Shown here: piece after piece, positions 1 through 13,500 of the stretch | Numbering within the stretch: position 1 is the first letter of the stretch | Layout of the letters: the number at the start of each line of letters is the position of its first letter | Source of the DNA: Incurvaria masculella | Taxonomy: Eukaryota; Arthropoda; Insecta; Lepidoptera; Incurvariidae | Length of the DNA stretch: 64,000 nt | Direction of reading: 5' to 3' | Assembly (NCBI GenBank): GCA_946894095.1 | Contig: OX335647.2 | Coordinates: forward strand, 15,890,001 to 15,954,000 | The notes under the pieces: model-generated | What the model was told of the DNA's origin: nothing | Databases searched by the model: none | What the model saw: only the letters and a program-made list of their open reading frames with translations | Position numbers and translations under genes: made by a program

Positions 1-261
1 GCTTACGAATTTGGGACGCGCAACATCGAATTAGTTGCACTAAATAGCGTCCTATGAAGGTCTTACGTGTCGTTGAAACTCGGGCTAAAAAGTGAGCTAA
101 TTCGTAAGCGAGCTGTAAGCGAAATGAATAGCCGTTCCCGTCCTCGATTCCTCGCCGATTGCAACTATGCCTTAGCAACGACGCAGCCGCCTGCCAATCG
201 GATGGCGTGACCTGGGCCAGTGTCGAAGCACCTACATGTAATGCGTGGGCGCAGCTTGCAG

Positions 262-552
262 GCGGAGGGCCCGGCGGGGGCGACGGAGGCGGCGAGGGAG
301 GTCCGCACCGCACCACCAGCGAGCACCGCCAGCGACTCCGCTCTCGCTCTGCTCCAAGCCACGTTCAGAACATACCTACGTACTTGTTGTATCTTACTAC
401 TTCACTGTTTTGCGATGAAACGATTCGCTTTGTGTGTTTATAAAATTATTAATGTTAATTCATATTATTCTATCTGTCACAGCCTGACATTGCCCAAGAA
501 CATCCGGTTAAATCCCGGTGCTACGGCTGTAGACCCCGCACTAGGATACTAA
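262..552 (+). CDS. Possible last coding exon of an upstream gene
   Basis: After an acceptor-like cgcagcttgcag at 250-261, an open frame of 96 codons starts AEGPAGATEAAREVRTAPPA, STASDSALALLQATFRTY with strong GC3 bias to about 370, then becomes AT-rich and stops at 552. The first 35 codons look coding; the rest may be UTR or intron after an unseen donor. No family recognised. Confidence 0.25.
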   Translation, partial: AEGPAGATEAAREVRTAPPASTASDSALALLQATFRTYLRTCCILLLHCFAMKRFALCVYKIINVNSYYSICHSLTLPKNIRLNPGATAVDPALGY

Positions 553-999
553 TTTAAGACAGTTGTTTATTTTAATACATATGGTTCAATTAGTCCTCGG
601 CTTAGATATATCAGCCAGAAATAGCTTTCCTATCTTACTTTAATTCATATTAAAAGGTGCATAGTGATGCTTAAACGGTTTATTTCGTAACGGTGAGATA
701 AGCTGATATTTTTCGCGATTTTTTTTATTAGAAAATATCTGCCTATGTCGCGAATTAAATACAATTATTTATTGTAAAGATGAGCGTTTCGGTAGAAAAA
801 GGTTGCATGAAATTGGATTTTCAATACATTCATTGACAGAAAATATACAAGAGTTGGATGTACATTATATTTTAACTAGGCATATGAAACTTTCTGTTGT
901 TAATTAGTTTTTGTAGGATAGAGTTTGTAAAACAATTTAAGCATAAATTTAAAGATGCAAGTGAGTAGCTTGCGGGACAATGTGTGCTTCTATGTCAAT

Positions 1000-1570
1000 C
1001 GTACATACTCGTACATACATGTATGGAGTCTGCATATAGTGCACAATAATGGAACATACTCATACATGTATACAGTCTGCATATAGTATACAATAATGGA
1101 ACATAACTCGTACATATACACGCATACAGTTTGCATATATAAGGTGAGTTTTTAATAATCTACAATTGACAATCTACAAGGTCAATGCCCCGTGTTTGAC
1201 CTATATTTTTAATTAGGTAGTTGAAGAGTTAGTGCACTTTAATAAATTATTTTCTTGGAAACCATTACCGATAGGTGCATAGCTTCTTCGCAAAAGTTGT
1301 TTACAATACTGGGAAGAACATACTGTATAAATTTCTCAAAAATTAAAATGGAACAAAAAAAATTACATACCTACATTCTTAGCAAAAGTTGTTCTATATC
1401 AGATACTGAATCAACCCTATAAGGCTTGTAGATTATTATAAACTCACCTTATATTAAACAATAATTTTGCATACTCGTATAAACATGTATACAGTCTGCA
1501 TACGTTATACATTAATGGTACTGACTCGTACATACATGTACGAGTGTATGTATGCATATAGTATAAACAA
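1000..1570. repeat. Minisatellite with unit near 55 bp, interrupted
   Basis: Blocks of gtacatacatgtat, acagtctgcatatagtatac and aataatggaacata recur at about 1005, 1055 and 1090, and again at 1475-1560 after the inserted TIR element. Confidence 0.65.
1137..1454. mobile_element. TIR element inserted in a tandem repeat
   Basis: ataaggtgagtttttaataa at 1138 and its inverted match ttattataaactcaccttat ending at 1452 bound about 315 bp with no ORF. Copies of the surrounding minisatellite lie on both sides. Confidence 0.65.
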
Positions 1571-2019
1571 AATCTAGTGCATCAGATCCAATGGTTTATA
1601 TTTAATATCAGGTGGTCGTGGTGTAAAGTTGCATTCAAAAAAATTTTTCCAAAAGAGTACAGTCTGGACGTGGGGTAATAAAAGCCAATCGTAAATGCTT
1701 GCTATCGTCAAAAGTGATATTGAATTCACAAAAATGTGTTCCCTGTGTTTTTAGCATCATTTGTGAATGCACAGCCTAATGGTTAACAATATCAGGGTAA
1801 GGGAGTCTGCAGTACCAAGTCAGCCCGTAATAGATTTTTGCAAGTAATAATAATGAGATGCAATCATTCCCCATTTAGACTGTTAGTGCACTGTTACTTC
1901 TCATTGGGTTCTATTATATTTTACATTAGTAGATTATGTTTACCATTGGATGAACACTGTCAACTTTATTGAATCTGAAATTTGGAGAAGTTTTTCTTCT
2001 GGACTTAGATATGTTCATT

Positions 2020-2430
2020 CAACCAATCATGGAGGGTTACATCATATCCGTGTCTTGTGTAGGTGTTACGCCTATGATATCATGTATCGAAGACCACGGG
2101 TTCGTATCCCAGGGCACGCACCTATTTCTTAACAAAGATTGAAGTGCATTTTAGTTGAGAATGGGGGTAACTCTATCGTCAAGAACCCAAACATAAAACT
2201 GTAGATCCCTATCCCTACTTACATGTGGTAGGGATAAGCCATTGCATTGGATGAAAATTAAAAAATGGCAATGAGAAATTGTCTGTGTTTTCCTTCCAGT
2301 TCAATGTAGCCATGCTCATATAAAGGGAAGGTCCTGGCATGGCACCTAATTTCTTCGGGAAAGCTGTGCGTTATTTTTATATCGTGACAGTAGGTGTGGT
2401 ATTAACCATCCAAGTCCAGTTTCATTCAAA
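2020..2430 (+). mobile_element. SINE copy, diverged
   Basis: Shares gaccacgggttcgtatccc (B box), the gtagggataagcc block and gggaaggtcctggcatggca with the full copy at 60361. Confidence 0.7.
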
Positions 2431-5400
2431 CTAGCATCGTAATATTTATACCTTAATTTAAGCAAGGCTACATTGTTCCATTTTACGTTTGGGGTCCTAA
2501 CTAAAAATGGGAGCCAGCCCTAAGTGTAGCATTTAATGTACATGCCATGTATTTTGAACACAAAATACGGTAAATTAGCAATTTTTTATTTGTATTGGGC
2601 GATGTGAAATCTGATTTCTCTTGTAAGTGTAAAGGTGCCATATAATTACATAACAAATAATGTTATGAGATACCTACACATTGGAATGGTCGTTTGTAGT
2701 ATTTAATAGGTTTTGAGATGTCCGTGGGTGGAAAAATCATGGCTATGGTATTACGATGTGGTACCTACCTGGTCGCGTAGCCAGGTAAGGGCATGAAAAT
2801 ACACTATTTCGAAAAAAGTCAAATGTTTTGTCAAGGCGGTCTACGCCTAATGCTGCCACACCGATGCGTGCAGTGGACATGACCGACCAGGCTCGGGCAA
2901 TGCCCATCAGTTTCGCCCTTAGTACTAGCAGGTAGTTTCATATTTAATAATAATAGGTACGTTTATTTTTGTAATAGTGCGAAATCTCGGTATTACTAGT
3001 TCAGTAAGCTATAGCTTAGGTGAAAGTAGAGGTTATTGATTTTTTTATTATTTTATACTTTTATGGTGAAATTTGCCTTTGGAGAGTATTGTTAGAATTC
3101 GCAAAACGTAAGCAACATTGTAGATATACAATCTGTGATATGGTTTGAGCCATTCCACAAGATAGAAGGAGTTTTGATGGCTGGCGCGCGAGAGATCGAC
3201 GCGTGTCGCCGCCACACACTCGTCTGTATAGTTAACTAAAGAGAAACGACCATATAATTTGTCTACTTAGTACAAAGTGAGGGAGCGGCGTGTCGGCGCG
3301 TCGCAGCATCATATCACGAGCGGGCGGGCGCGAGCGGTGAAGCTTGCTCTAGCAATAATATTGATCGATTGTAATAATATTGTAAATTGTTTTTAATTTT
3401 TCAAATGTGTGATAGTAGATGCAGTCGTTGTTTAGTTATCTTAAAATTATATTACAGTACTTATAATAATTGAATTGTTATTGTGAATGTAACTTTTAAT
3501 AAACCAACTACGAGTTATAACCTATTTCTCGGTATTCCTAGTTGTCCGTTGTATTCAAATTGAATTAATTATTCGCTTCGTTACTGTTCCAAATAATGCT
3601 AATTCTTCACTAAGTGTACACAATGACAGTAGTTTATTTAGCTAGGGATTTTTAAATTAATGTGCTCGTCGGAGAGGCCGATGGGTGCTGTCTATGTGTA
3701 GCGAATGTGTGCAGCGACACCTCACATCGGGGGCTGTGCGTAAGCACTGTGACAAATGCAAACCCGTTGAGTACATCATCTTTAGCGAACTTTCAGGTTC
3801 AAACTTGTGTAGCGTACTTTTATCTTTTAAAAAACTGATGCAGTCACATCTGTGGAAAATCCAATTCGGTATGCAGTTCGAAATGGTTCAACAGCAGGAA
3901 TAAGCGAATGGCGCATCATTTAAGACACTGTATTAACGGCACTAATATTGTATGTTTCTTGAAATCGTAAACTCGCCACCTGTAGGTAGGTATACACACA
4001 TCCTGGAAAGTTTACTCATCACCGTGTTCCCAAAGTGTATGCAGTTTAAGAAATTCAACCAAAATGTTAAAGCGGCACTAGACTAGTCGCATGGCAAGAA
4101 ACTAACTATAATGTTCACTTGTTGCCTGCATTGAGTAAGGAAAGAACAGTTTCTTCTAAAAATTTGCATTGAACGGTACGGTACATAAGTCACCATTTTG
4201 GGAACAGCCTACATTTTGGGAACACACATTTTGGCATAGCCTCGTATGTAAGTCGGAAGCAATTTAATTGTAACATCATAGATAAACTAAGTAATTTGAA
4301 TTATTAAGTGTAGAACTCTCATCTAGTTGCCTTTATAAAATAGTAGGAAAATTATTAAAACAATCTATTTACTGAAAATGTTGTCTCCTCAGAAAAAAAC
4401 ATTACTAATCTAAATATTTTGCTTGTTTTGTTCAAGGAGGTGAAATGCTAGCTGTTTTGTTGCTAAATATTTCTCACGTCGATTGTCACATTAGAGATCC
4501 GCTTAGGCGTAACATTGCCGGCCCGTAGAGATTCTGTAAATGTACTATGTAAGTAAATGTAGTCGCGGGCGCCACCGTGGCAGAGTACCTGACACCAATT
4601 CTATATAACTAGGTAGCGATAACGAGGACCGGGCCTAGCGCCTACCGCCGCGCGCCGCGCCGCGCCGAGCGACACATGCCAGCAGGCCTAGCCGGACTAG
4701 CTCTGTTCACATTTTGTAAAGAATAGAATATACACTTCTAGTCGGCTTTCGATGATCTCTTTTTATATTTAAATGGTAACGAACTCTTGGGAATATGTAG
4801 GTCTACTCGCTAAATAAAGCGTTTATTGCATACCGGTTTGCGATGGGGTGGACGCGACGCGGACTCGGACCTTAACCCCGAGGGCGGGTTGGATGTCTAT
4901 TGGATGCATTGTCGATCACTTCGCTAGTATACAACTAGGATAGTTCATATTCTTATGTGTCAATTCATCTAGGGGTTTACGGCATAACAGCATAGCGAGT
5001 AAGTTGTTAACGTGTAAATCGATCTTAAAAAGTGATGCGATGCCTCAGCGACGATGACCTGTCTTGCTTTTTAGGTTCGAGATCGTTTAAAGTTTAATGT
5101 TTACCTATTTCAGTGGCCTGAATTTCATTATATCTGGCTTGTGTACCTACTGGATACGAAAGATACATTGCAGCACATAAAATCTACGCTACATCATTTA
5201 TAACGCAGCCTACTTATAAATAGGTATGCTGAATCACCTATAAACTAATTTGTAAGGGTGTGATGTTAAAAATTTGGAGAAAGGTTCCGTAATGTAGATA
5301 CTACCAGTTTACAAGCCCTCGCATGCATACAGATATGTTAATTCCGGTTATATAATTGTAAGCAACATTGTAAGCCCATGGGACACATCACACTTGGCTT

Positions 5401-8223
5401 GCCAACGAGTGATGTGAAACATTTGAATGAAACCGATGCATTTGTTAATTTGTTAACTCTGGCATCTCGTTTTACAGATTCTTTACTATTGGTGAAGTTT
5501 TATTAAAATGTTTCTTATAACTTAAGAATTTCTGAATTTATCTTAAAAATGTATTCCTCTTTATGATATCTCGTCTTATAAAATAATCTTGTAAAGGAAC
5601 AGTGAATATCATACCGAAGTATTAATCACATTGTAATACTAACATTGACAGTGAGATTTGAAGTACTTTGCCATGTAAAATTCAATAGATTGAGTTTTAT
5701 AGTCATATTATTCTGTATGTAGTTTAACATTCTGAAAATTCTCTTATAATTATAAAATAAACGGTGTTTTCTGCTGATTACTGTGTTTCTTTCCGCCCTC
5801 CCTTTCTGGGTAAGTATCTTCATATATGTATAGGCGCGACTTTGCGCGGGTGGCTGCATCAACTACAATATTCTTAGGAGGTAGCGACGATCGAATATTC
5901 TCCTATCGGGAATAATGACAATTATATTTATATGTGCTATTACCCCATTCCGGAATGAATATGTTTTGATGGGGAATAGGAGTAGGTAGTGCTGATGAGT
6001 GTTAAAAGGAGTAATAAAGGCAAAGGAGGGGACTTCTCGGAATGGACTGGACTCTAAATTACATGTCAGCCCATACGACCGCTAAAATCTCTTGACCCAG
6101 AGCACTATTTACATAGTTACATTTAGTGAAGTCCTTCTATTCCTTCCTAGGCGGTCTCAATACATTTGAGAACACTGCAATAGGCGAAAGGTGAGGAAAT
6201 TGGGCAGCATGACTAAGGCCTTTTAAGACCACCAGCCAAATTAATGTGCCGACTAATAAATGATGACGTGAAATGTTTAATATTTCGAAAAATATGAGGA
6301 TTCTCCTAATTTATACTTTGGAAACCACCTCTCGAAATTATTATACTTATTAAATTAATAACCGGCAATACTATGCACGTATAAATTTTTATTTTATAAA
6401 AAAATTCAATACATGTGAGGCACAGGTTATGTTATTTCGTAAAAATATTTATTTATATTTAAAATACAAAGTTTGTTGCATTTGCCTTAATGGAAGCCTC
6501 ATGCCATATCAGCCCGACTGGACACAATACATTTTCTTGCACTGTTAACCATGCATTTAAACTTAAATCAATGTAGAATGGTTGCATATGTATATTTTGC
6601 AATTAAAAATATTCATATATTTTTTATCTTTTCTGTTTTGATTTTCAATAAAAAAAATACTTTTCACAGAGTGGCCTGGGAAACAAGCTTAGTATATGTA
6701 TATATAGTATAGTAGTATATGAATAGCCTATTAAAAATTTGTATGTATTTACGATAGGAAGAGCTTAAGAGGTATAATAACCTGAATACCTAACAAGCGT
6801 ATGTATTTCAAATTTACGGAGGCCTAAAGGGTAAGGGATGGCATGCACAGGGCTGTTTTCGCATCCTTATTTTTTATGGTTACTCAGTCACCGCCAAATA
6901 CCTTGACCCCTATGCCTTCGTAAACTTAACAACCTAACCTAAGTGTAATGTAAAGGCCATGTCCAAAATATTAAAATGCAATTTAACACAACTTCAAACA
7001 TTAAAAGCGAATATTTAAAATTAGCTTACTCCACCTTCACACATCATATTAGTCAAGGCACACAATCCAACAGCAGATTAAGACATTTGTTAATTATTAT
7101 ACAAACTAGTTATAAACAATCACAAATAAAAAAAAAATCCGATAAGACTAGATATAAAATATACACACTTATGTAAGGTATGCATCACAAAAACAGAGCA
7201 TTCCAAAGAGATCGAAAATCATATTCGAGAATATTATGGCCACAATATTAAAAAAAAACAGAATAATAAAAATAGGACGGTAAGAAAGGTAACGAACAAT
7301 GAAATAATATATTTATAATTCAATTTGGGGCTCCAACTAAAAATTATAAAATTATGATCAAGTAACTCGATAACAGTCCAACATTAGGTTATATTTTTAA
7401 TACATTTTATAAAAATACATCTTTTCAGAAAAAGTAGTCCAACAACAAAAAACTTTCCAACATCTCTTAGCTAACCTCTTGACATAAAAAAGGTGTGACT
7501 ACTAAATATTAACAATAACAGCAAAAGCCAAATACAACATGAGATTGTAAATTTAATATTAAATGCATTAATTGTCATGACATCTCTTGGCTGCATCTAT
7601 AACTGTCGGAATGTTGCGGCATTGCACCTTTACAGTGCAGCACCAACGGAAGGCCAGCTCCCACGACGTCTTACAATGTTTTCAACCGAGCGGCCACAAA
7701 TGAAACAAGGTGTCATGGGAACGAGGCGTGGAGGTAATTTCTCATGTCGGACATAACTCCGCCACTCGGCCCCATAACAAAAAATATTTTACTCACCAAA
7801 ACCTTTGATTCTCACCATTTCACGTATTTTTTGCCTATTCTCCTTTACATGCATTCCATTCGTTCCTAACCCGTGGTATTGTAATAAAAAAATTACTAAA
7901 CAGAAAATGGCCCAATTTTTGTGCAGACTGCGAGTGCGAAAGGCAAACATAGGACGGGTCAATATCTCTTACTTTAATGTTGAAGAAAAAAAATTAAGGC
8001 TTGGCTACCAAAATCTTGCGAGAATTATTTTTTACAGACACTTAGATAATACATACAGTTGATTAACCATGAGATAGTTTATAAAAAAGAGGTTTTATCT
8101 TAAAGGCCTGGGTCTTAGTAACCATTAATTTCCAATTGCATAAAGGCATTTTTTGCCCATATAAGCTGTCTTCAAGCTATCAAGTGGGAACTAGATGCCA
8201 TGTCAGGGCCTTCCTTATAGACT

Positions 8224-8771
8224 AGGAGGTCGCGACAAAAATGGTAACGATAACGTAAATGGCTGAAACTGGGTTCACATCATAAAGACCATCCCTCTGA
8301 AGCTAAATGTGTCAGTCTGCCTGTTCCAAGTGGTTGCGTTACGTAGATAAGGCGACTGAAAAAGTAGTTATGGTGACATAAAATATATATGATAAGGTAA
8401 ATGGATGCAAATAACGAAGCATGAAAGTACCAGTACATACTTGCTTTGCAATATAAAACCTGAACAAATATTTGATTGCATTTCTTAGTTATCGGTGATT
8501 TAGGTTACAGATATAACTTTAGGTATATTTAAGTATTTAGTAATAAAACCGACTGGTTATTGTTGTATAATCAATAGGTATAGATGTTTTCAGACAATCA
8601 GTATATTCATCAGCAGGTACATACCAGAATCTATTTTATATAGTTAATCTAGATAACGCAACCACTTGGCACGGACAGACCGACATATTTAGCATCAGAG
8701 GGTTGGTCTCTAACCTGTGAACCCAGATTCAGCCATTTACCTTATCGTGACCAAAAATGTCGTGACCTCCC
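8224..8771. mobile_element. Foldback element with about 130-bp arms
   Basis: Arm 8224-8355 (aggaggtcgcgacaaaaatg, gtaaatggctgaaactgggt, ccaagtggttgcgtta) is repeated inverted at 8645-8771. The spacer is about 290 bp. No ORF; a MITE-like structure. Confidence 0.75.
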
Positions 8772-10118
8772 GGAATATTATCTTGCAAGCAATTGATTAA
8801 AATAAGAGTAGTTTTGTAATCACAGGTTAAATGGTTTCGAAACTGGACTTTGGCATTATAATTTCCTTTCAGTTGTCCACTTAATCATTTAAAGTTCGAT
8901 TGTTCATTGTTATTATTATTGCCGCACATTGCACTTGTTTGCCTGGTTCCATGGATGCCACCACAAACGTTTACTTTCGACTTCAATGGAGGTGGAAGCG
9001 CACCGCAAGCTGGTGCAGCGGAAATGGTTGCCCTTGGTCTGTGTTGTCTGCATAACAGGTGTGGTGCTGCCTTTACGTTTGTGACAGCAATATACCTTAA
9101 TGTTTCTCCCATATAATTATTTTTCATTCTTATTAAAAATTGTGTTCTATTCACTTTTAATAAACCGAGAGAGCCCAGAATAGAACTTTAGTCTCCAGCG
9201 TCTGATGTGCATTTCATCCAGACCACTTTAGATGCGTATATTTATTATTATACATAAATAAATTTATGGTTTAGATTCCTTAAGGATAATACAATATCAC
9301 ACACTTATATAATATTTGTCTATAAAATGACAATATTATGTAAACACAATTAATTAAGGCATATTGAAAGTTGTATCAGCCCTGGAGATCATTTTTATAA
9401 TACAATGTGACATTTTCTTTTTCGTATTTAAGTACAGGGCTTTTCAATTCAACCCATGTAGTAATATTTTTCAAGGGATATTAACATAAATCCAGTAGCA
9501 CCCTAAGGTCGGGTTTGTTTTGCACATATGGTGTGCCCCTTCCCTCGCCGACCGGTCTTCAGGCGGGGCGTCCTCCCGCAAGCCGCGCGGGCGGTGCTAT
9601 CCCCTCCTCCCGCTTCACCTCTTTGCAATGCGAGCGCTTTCATAGCAATCGCGTTGCAATGTGCTACTGGACTTTTGAATGGGACTATGCATAAGAAGAA
9701 TTGATCATGAAGCTATTTGCACATCAATACAATAAAGATACCTAAAAATGTGACCCGTTCCCTTTAATTCACATCAGATTAGGTTAAACCTAATTTAAGT
9801 GTTGTAATTGAAATACAAAATATATGCAAACATTTCGACAAAGTAGCTATTACCTCGTATAATTTTATGCCAATAAATGAATATAGAGAATAAATGTATA
9901 ATATTCCCACACATAAATAACATTGTGAGACCATACACACAAAGAAACTAAGTAATACTAAACACCGTTTGTGCTTTTGTAAGTAATGGCCACCCCAGTG
10001 TTAGGTCGTATATAGATAGTAAATACCAGGGAGCCGAATGGTTAAGAGTAGCATTGTTGGTGGTACCGACTCGGCTATACTGCAACAGCCGATTTCTGGA
10101 AATCATTATCAAAAAATA
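8772..10118. other. Intergenic region with two GC-richer patches
   Basis: 8935-9090 is GC-richer and open on both strands over about 60-85 codons, without a family match or clear splice sites. 9535-9660 is another GC-rich patch. Either could be an exon or a repeat remnant; neither can be assigned. Confidence 0.35.
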
Positions 10119-10124
10119 TTTATT
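10119..10124 (-). terminator. Candidate polyadenylation signal of the arrestin gene
   Basis: AATAAA on the minus strand about 240 bp after the stop codon. Assigned by position only; longer 3' ends are possible. Confidence 0.3.
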
Positions 10125-10363
10125 ATAACAATTTTCAAGTTAGATCCCAACTTTGTCGTTTCGTTGGTTGTTTTCAACAAATTCCAGTGTGATATCATAT
10201 TATTTGTCAATATTGAAATAAATATGGAAAGATTAAATAAATAGTTGAAAACGATATGCGATCCCGTCTGAAGATAAAAATGGGTTGTCACCGCACATAC
10301 ACTATTTCCAATAAATGTTCTTATTACATTAACAACTGTATGAAAAAACTCCATATCCTGGGT

Positions 10364-10555
10364 TTAGAACTGAACTGAACTTACATAATCAGGTGGTGCA
10401 TCCGTGGCATTGTATTCTAGCAGTGGAGCCGTCGGATCACTGCCGTGTGCCCCATTTGCGTCCACAGCGCTAGCTTCCTCAATAGGTATAGAGCCAACAT
10501 ACATTTTCTGTTCACCGGATTTCCCCTTGTGGCAACCATCGGCGATGATGTGTAT
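10364..10555 (-). CDS. Arrestin exon 6, last exon with PPDY
   Basis: Acceptor ttcgttccag. Starts IHIIADGCHKGKSGEQ, ends DAPPDYVSSVQF and TAA. The Tyr codon of PPDY is followed directly by GTAAGT, a perfect donor, so an alternative spliced C-terminus is possible; none could be identified downstream. Confidence 0.85.
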   Translation of the reverse strand: MHIIADGCHKGKSGEQKMYVGSIPIEEASAVDANGAHGSDPTAPLLEYNATDAPPDYVSSVQF

Positions 10556-13500
10556 CTGGAACGAAATATTCACTACAGTTTATGTTAGAACATAGTTTTT
10601 TTAGAGTTCCGTACCCAAAGGGTGCCAACAGAACCCTATTACTAAGCCTCCGCTGTTCGTCCATCCATCCATGCATTCATCCGTCTGTCCGTCCGTCCGC
10701 CCTTCCGTTGGTCCGTCCGTCTGTCACAGGGCTGTATCTCATGAACCGTAATAGGTAGGCAGCTGAAATTTTCACTGAGTGTGTATTTATTTTGCCACTA
10801 TATGGATGTCCAATGCCACAGCTACTGTCATGATATTAGCCCACCCCACCTCATGGGAACTAGGTGCCATGCCAGAACATACCTTTTATAGCACAGCTAT
10901 ATTGAAGTGAATGGATAACGTGGAAAATTTTCATCGCCGCTTTGACCATCGTTCATTTAGCTCGATGGTACCAACTTGGGGTTTACTTTAAATTTTAAAA
11001 TTAGTTTTCCTTTTTTAATGGAACTAAACATGGATGGATAGTAACTTTAAGACAAACCACAATAAATTGAAAACAAATAATTATCAACCTAAATGACTTA
11101 ACGCAATCGCCATTTTACTTTAAATTTGTTATTAATTAGGGCAGGATTTCTGCATAAAACAAATCAGGCATGGCAAGAATAATAACTTCACCATCCATAC
11201 TAATATTATAAATGTGAAAGTAACTCTGTCTGTCTGTTGCGTTTTCACGCCTAAACCCCTGAACCAATTTTGATGAATTTTGACACCTTTATCTATGCCG
11301 GTCTTCGTAATATGAAAACTAATTTTAAGGACTTTATCGCATGCAGTTTTCAAATCAAGAAAGTTAGAATTGCATCTCCCTCCGCGCAATGGTTCCACCA
11401 GGAAAATTGAACACTTTGACAACCTTGTGTAAATCATGGGGGAGGTTACATTTGCTGACTCTGTTTCGTTTTTAGATAATTGCAAAATCACTGCAAGGAA
11501 ACTTGCAAAGTAGGAACAACTTGTAGTTTTCGATTCAAAAACATTTCACCCAAAACACGATTTGCATATTGTTTCAATCGAACATCCAGAACGCCTTTCA
11601 CCTCCTTCATCTTCACAGACATTGTCAATTGGTTTACTTTCGATCGTGAAACATTGTTTTCTCCAGTTGAATATTTTCTCTATAGAGAATTTTCGACAGA
11701 TGTTTAAGAGGCAACAATGGTACATGGAACGTTTGACGCGAAAGGAGCGGCGGCACATAGACCATCGCCATCTTTTGGCAGCGTTTTAAACTAGTAAAAA
11801 TCTACTTTCGGTACTTACAACTCATGGAAGGCAACTGGCGATTGCACATAGAACCCGTTTAGTTTTATGATTTCCTTTTTCTTAGAATAGTGGGTACCTT
11901 TAAGATAAAATCCAAGTCTATGATGCGACAGTTGGCCAAGTTAGACGGAGCGAGGTCAGCGGGCAGCAGCAGGCTGGCGGTCCACTCGCGGCGGCCGCGT
12001 GCGGGCACCGGGCCCAGCCTGACCTGCGCCACCGTATCACGGACTTCGCGTTTCGTCATGGTTGTCCAAGTGATCTCGCCCGTGCCCGAGCGGAGTGTAA
12101 CCATCTGCAACCACATGTGACCACCAATGTCTCAGTCACTCACTCAGTTCACATTAAATTATCGAAATAATACAGAGGTGCCTGAATAAGTTGCTAATAT
12201 ATACAGTATATAACCAATGACATAATCCACAATAGAAAGAGTTTATTGAGAGAAAATATTTTAATTAATTACATTATTTTCCCTACAATAGTCCGCAGGC
12301 TGTTTTATAGGAAATCGATGCTAAATATTGAATTGGTGTCGGTTTGAGAAATATTTAATATTGGTGCTTAGTTTGAACTGTTTGAAATAGTGTGGGTGAG
12401 TTGATGTGAAATGATTTAGTTCCGAGTACAGAGCTATAAAAGCTATAGTACGTACCAATTATTAATTTATAACAGACAAATAAATATGCAGTTTCGTAGT
12501 AGTTCATATTATTTAAGTATGTGTACAAGGTCCGTCACTCGAAGTGTTACCAATTGAAAATGATGTTATTTGGTTAATTGAAGTACAGTTTTTTTATTTT
12601 TTTATCAAAATGCTAAAAATATCATGGAATGTTAAGAAAATCATTGTTATTGACGGATGATGGCACCAAGTCTTCTGGCAAAGGAATTGCAGGCTGCATG
12701 AAGATGGGTTTGCCATATTCTGTTCCATTCCCGACAGAGCGCTGCCTTCAACGTATCCACAATTTAATTACTTTTTCTTGACCCGGCAGCCTCCGCAATG
12801 GACCATACCGAGAAGTCCATTGGATTCAAGTCTGGAGAGTAGGGAGGCCACTGTTCTGAAGTAATGAATCGAGGAAAGTGGTTCTGTAAAAAAAAATGTG
12901 TCAGGCGAGCTTTGTGGGACGGTGCTGAGTCTTGTTGGAACGTCCAGCTGTTCGCCCCAAATTGTTTACGTGCCCATGGTATGAGTGCATCATTTAACAC
13001 CTTTTGCTGGTACACTTGCTGGTTGACTATGACGCTCTTCTCGATAAACACGAGTGGAGAGCGAACATTTGCAGTCACTGCAGCCCGCCATAACAGAAGC
13101 AGGCGCTTGCCTACGAACGGCAACTCTATCGTCTAAATTCTCGTTGGACTTGCCATGCAGCCAAATACGGATCATTTTGTTTGTTTACATACTGATGACA
13201 AATAAAATCATCAAAGAAAAAAACAATGTTTTCCAGATCGCCACGTTCATGCAAGGCTTTCAGTGCTCGAGCTCTTTGTAGTCGGACTGCCTTCGATTCT
13301 GAAGTAAGATGCTGTACTTTTTGTGTCTTGTAGAACTTAAGTTTCAATTATTGTTTCCGTATGCGCCGAATACTTGAGTCGGCTACTTTCAGGCTCTACG
13401 CCAATTTTGCAGCACTCTGGCGAGGATTTCTTTAAATTCGTGCCTCCACCTTTCGAACCATATCACGTGATGCTGTTTTCGGATGACTGCCTCCATGCCG

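Larger units (their letters stand above)
553..8223. other. Intergenic or long 3' UTR-like region, no gene recognised
   Basis: AT-rich sequence with the repeats listed separately. GC-rich islands at about 3180-3340 and 4560-4690 carry no convincing ORF. AATAAA on the plus strand at 3499 and 5756 could end a long 3' UTR of an upstream plus-strand gene. Inverted 'tgttcccaaa' and 'tttgggaaca' motifs lie at 4025-4230. Short frames here lack coding bias. Confidence 0.5.

Noticed and set aside
8885..9154. Extra 3' arrestin exon or separate gene
   Set aside because: Frames are open on both strands, but no splice junction in phase with the arrestin gene and no family similarity could be shown.
12764..13123. 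Functional transposase gene
   Set aside because: The rest of the protein is broken by frameshifts and stops, so it is a relic.
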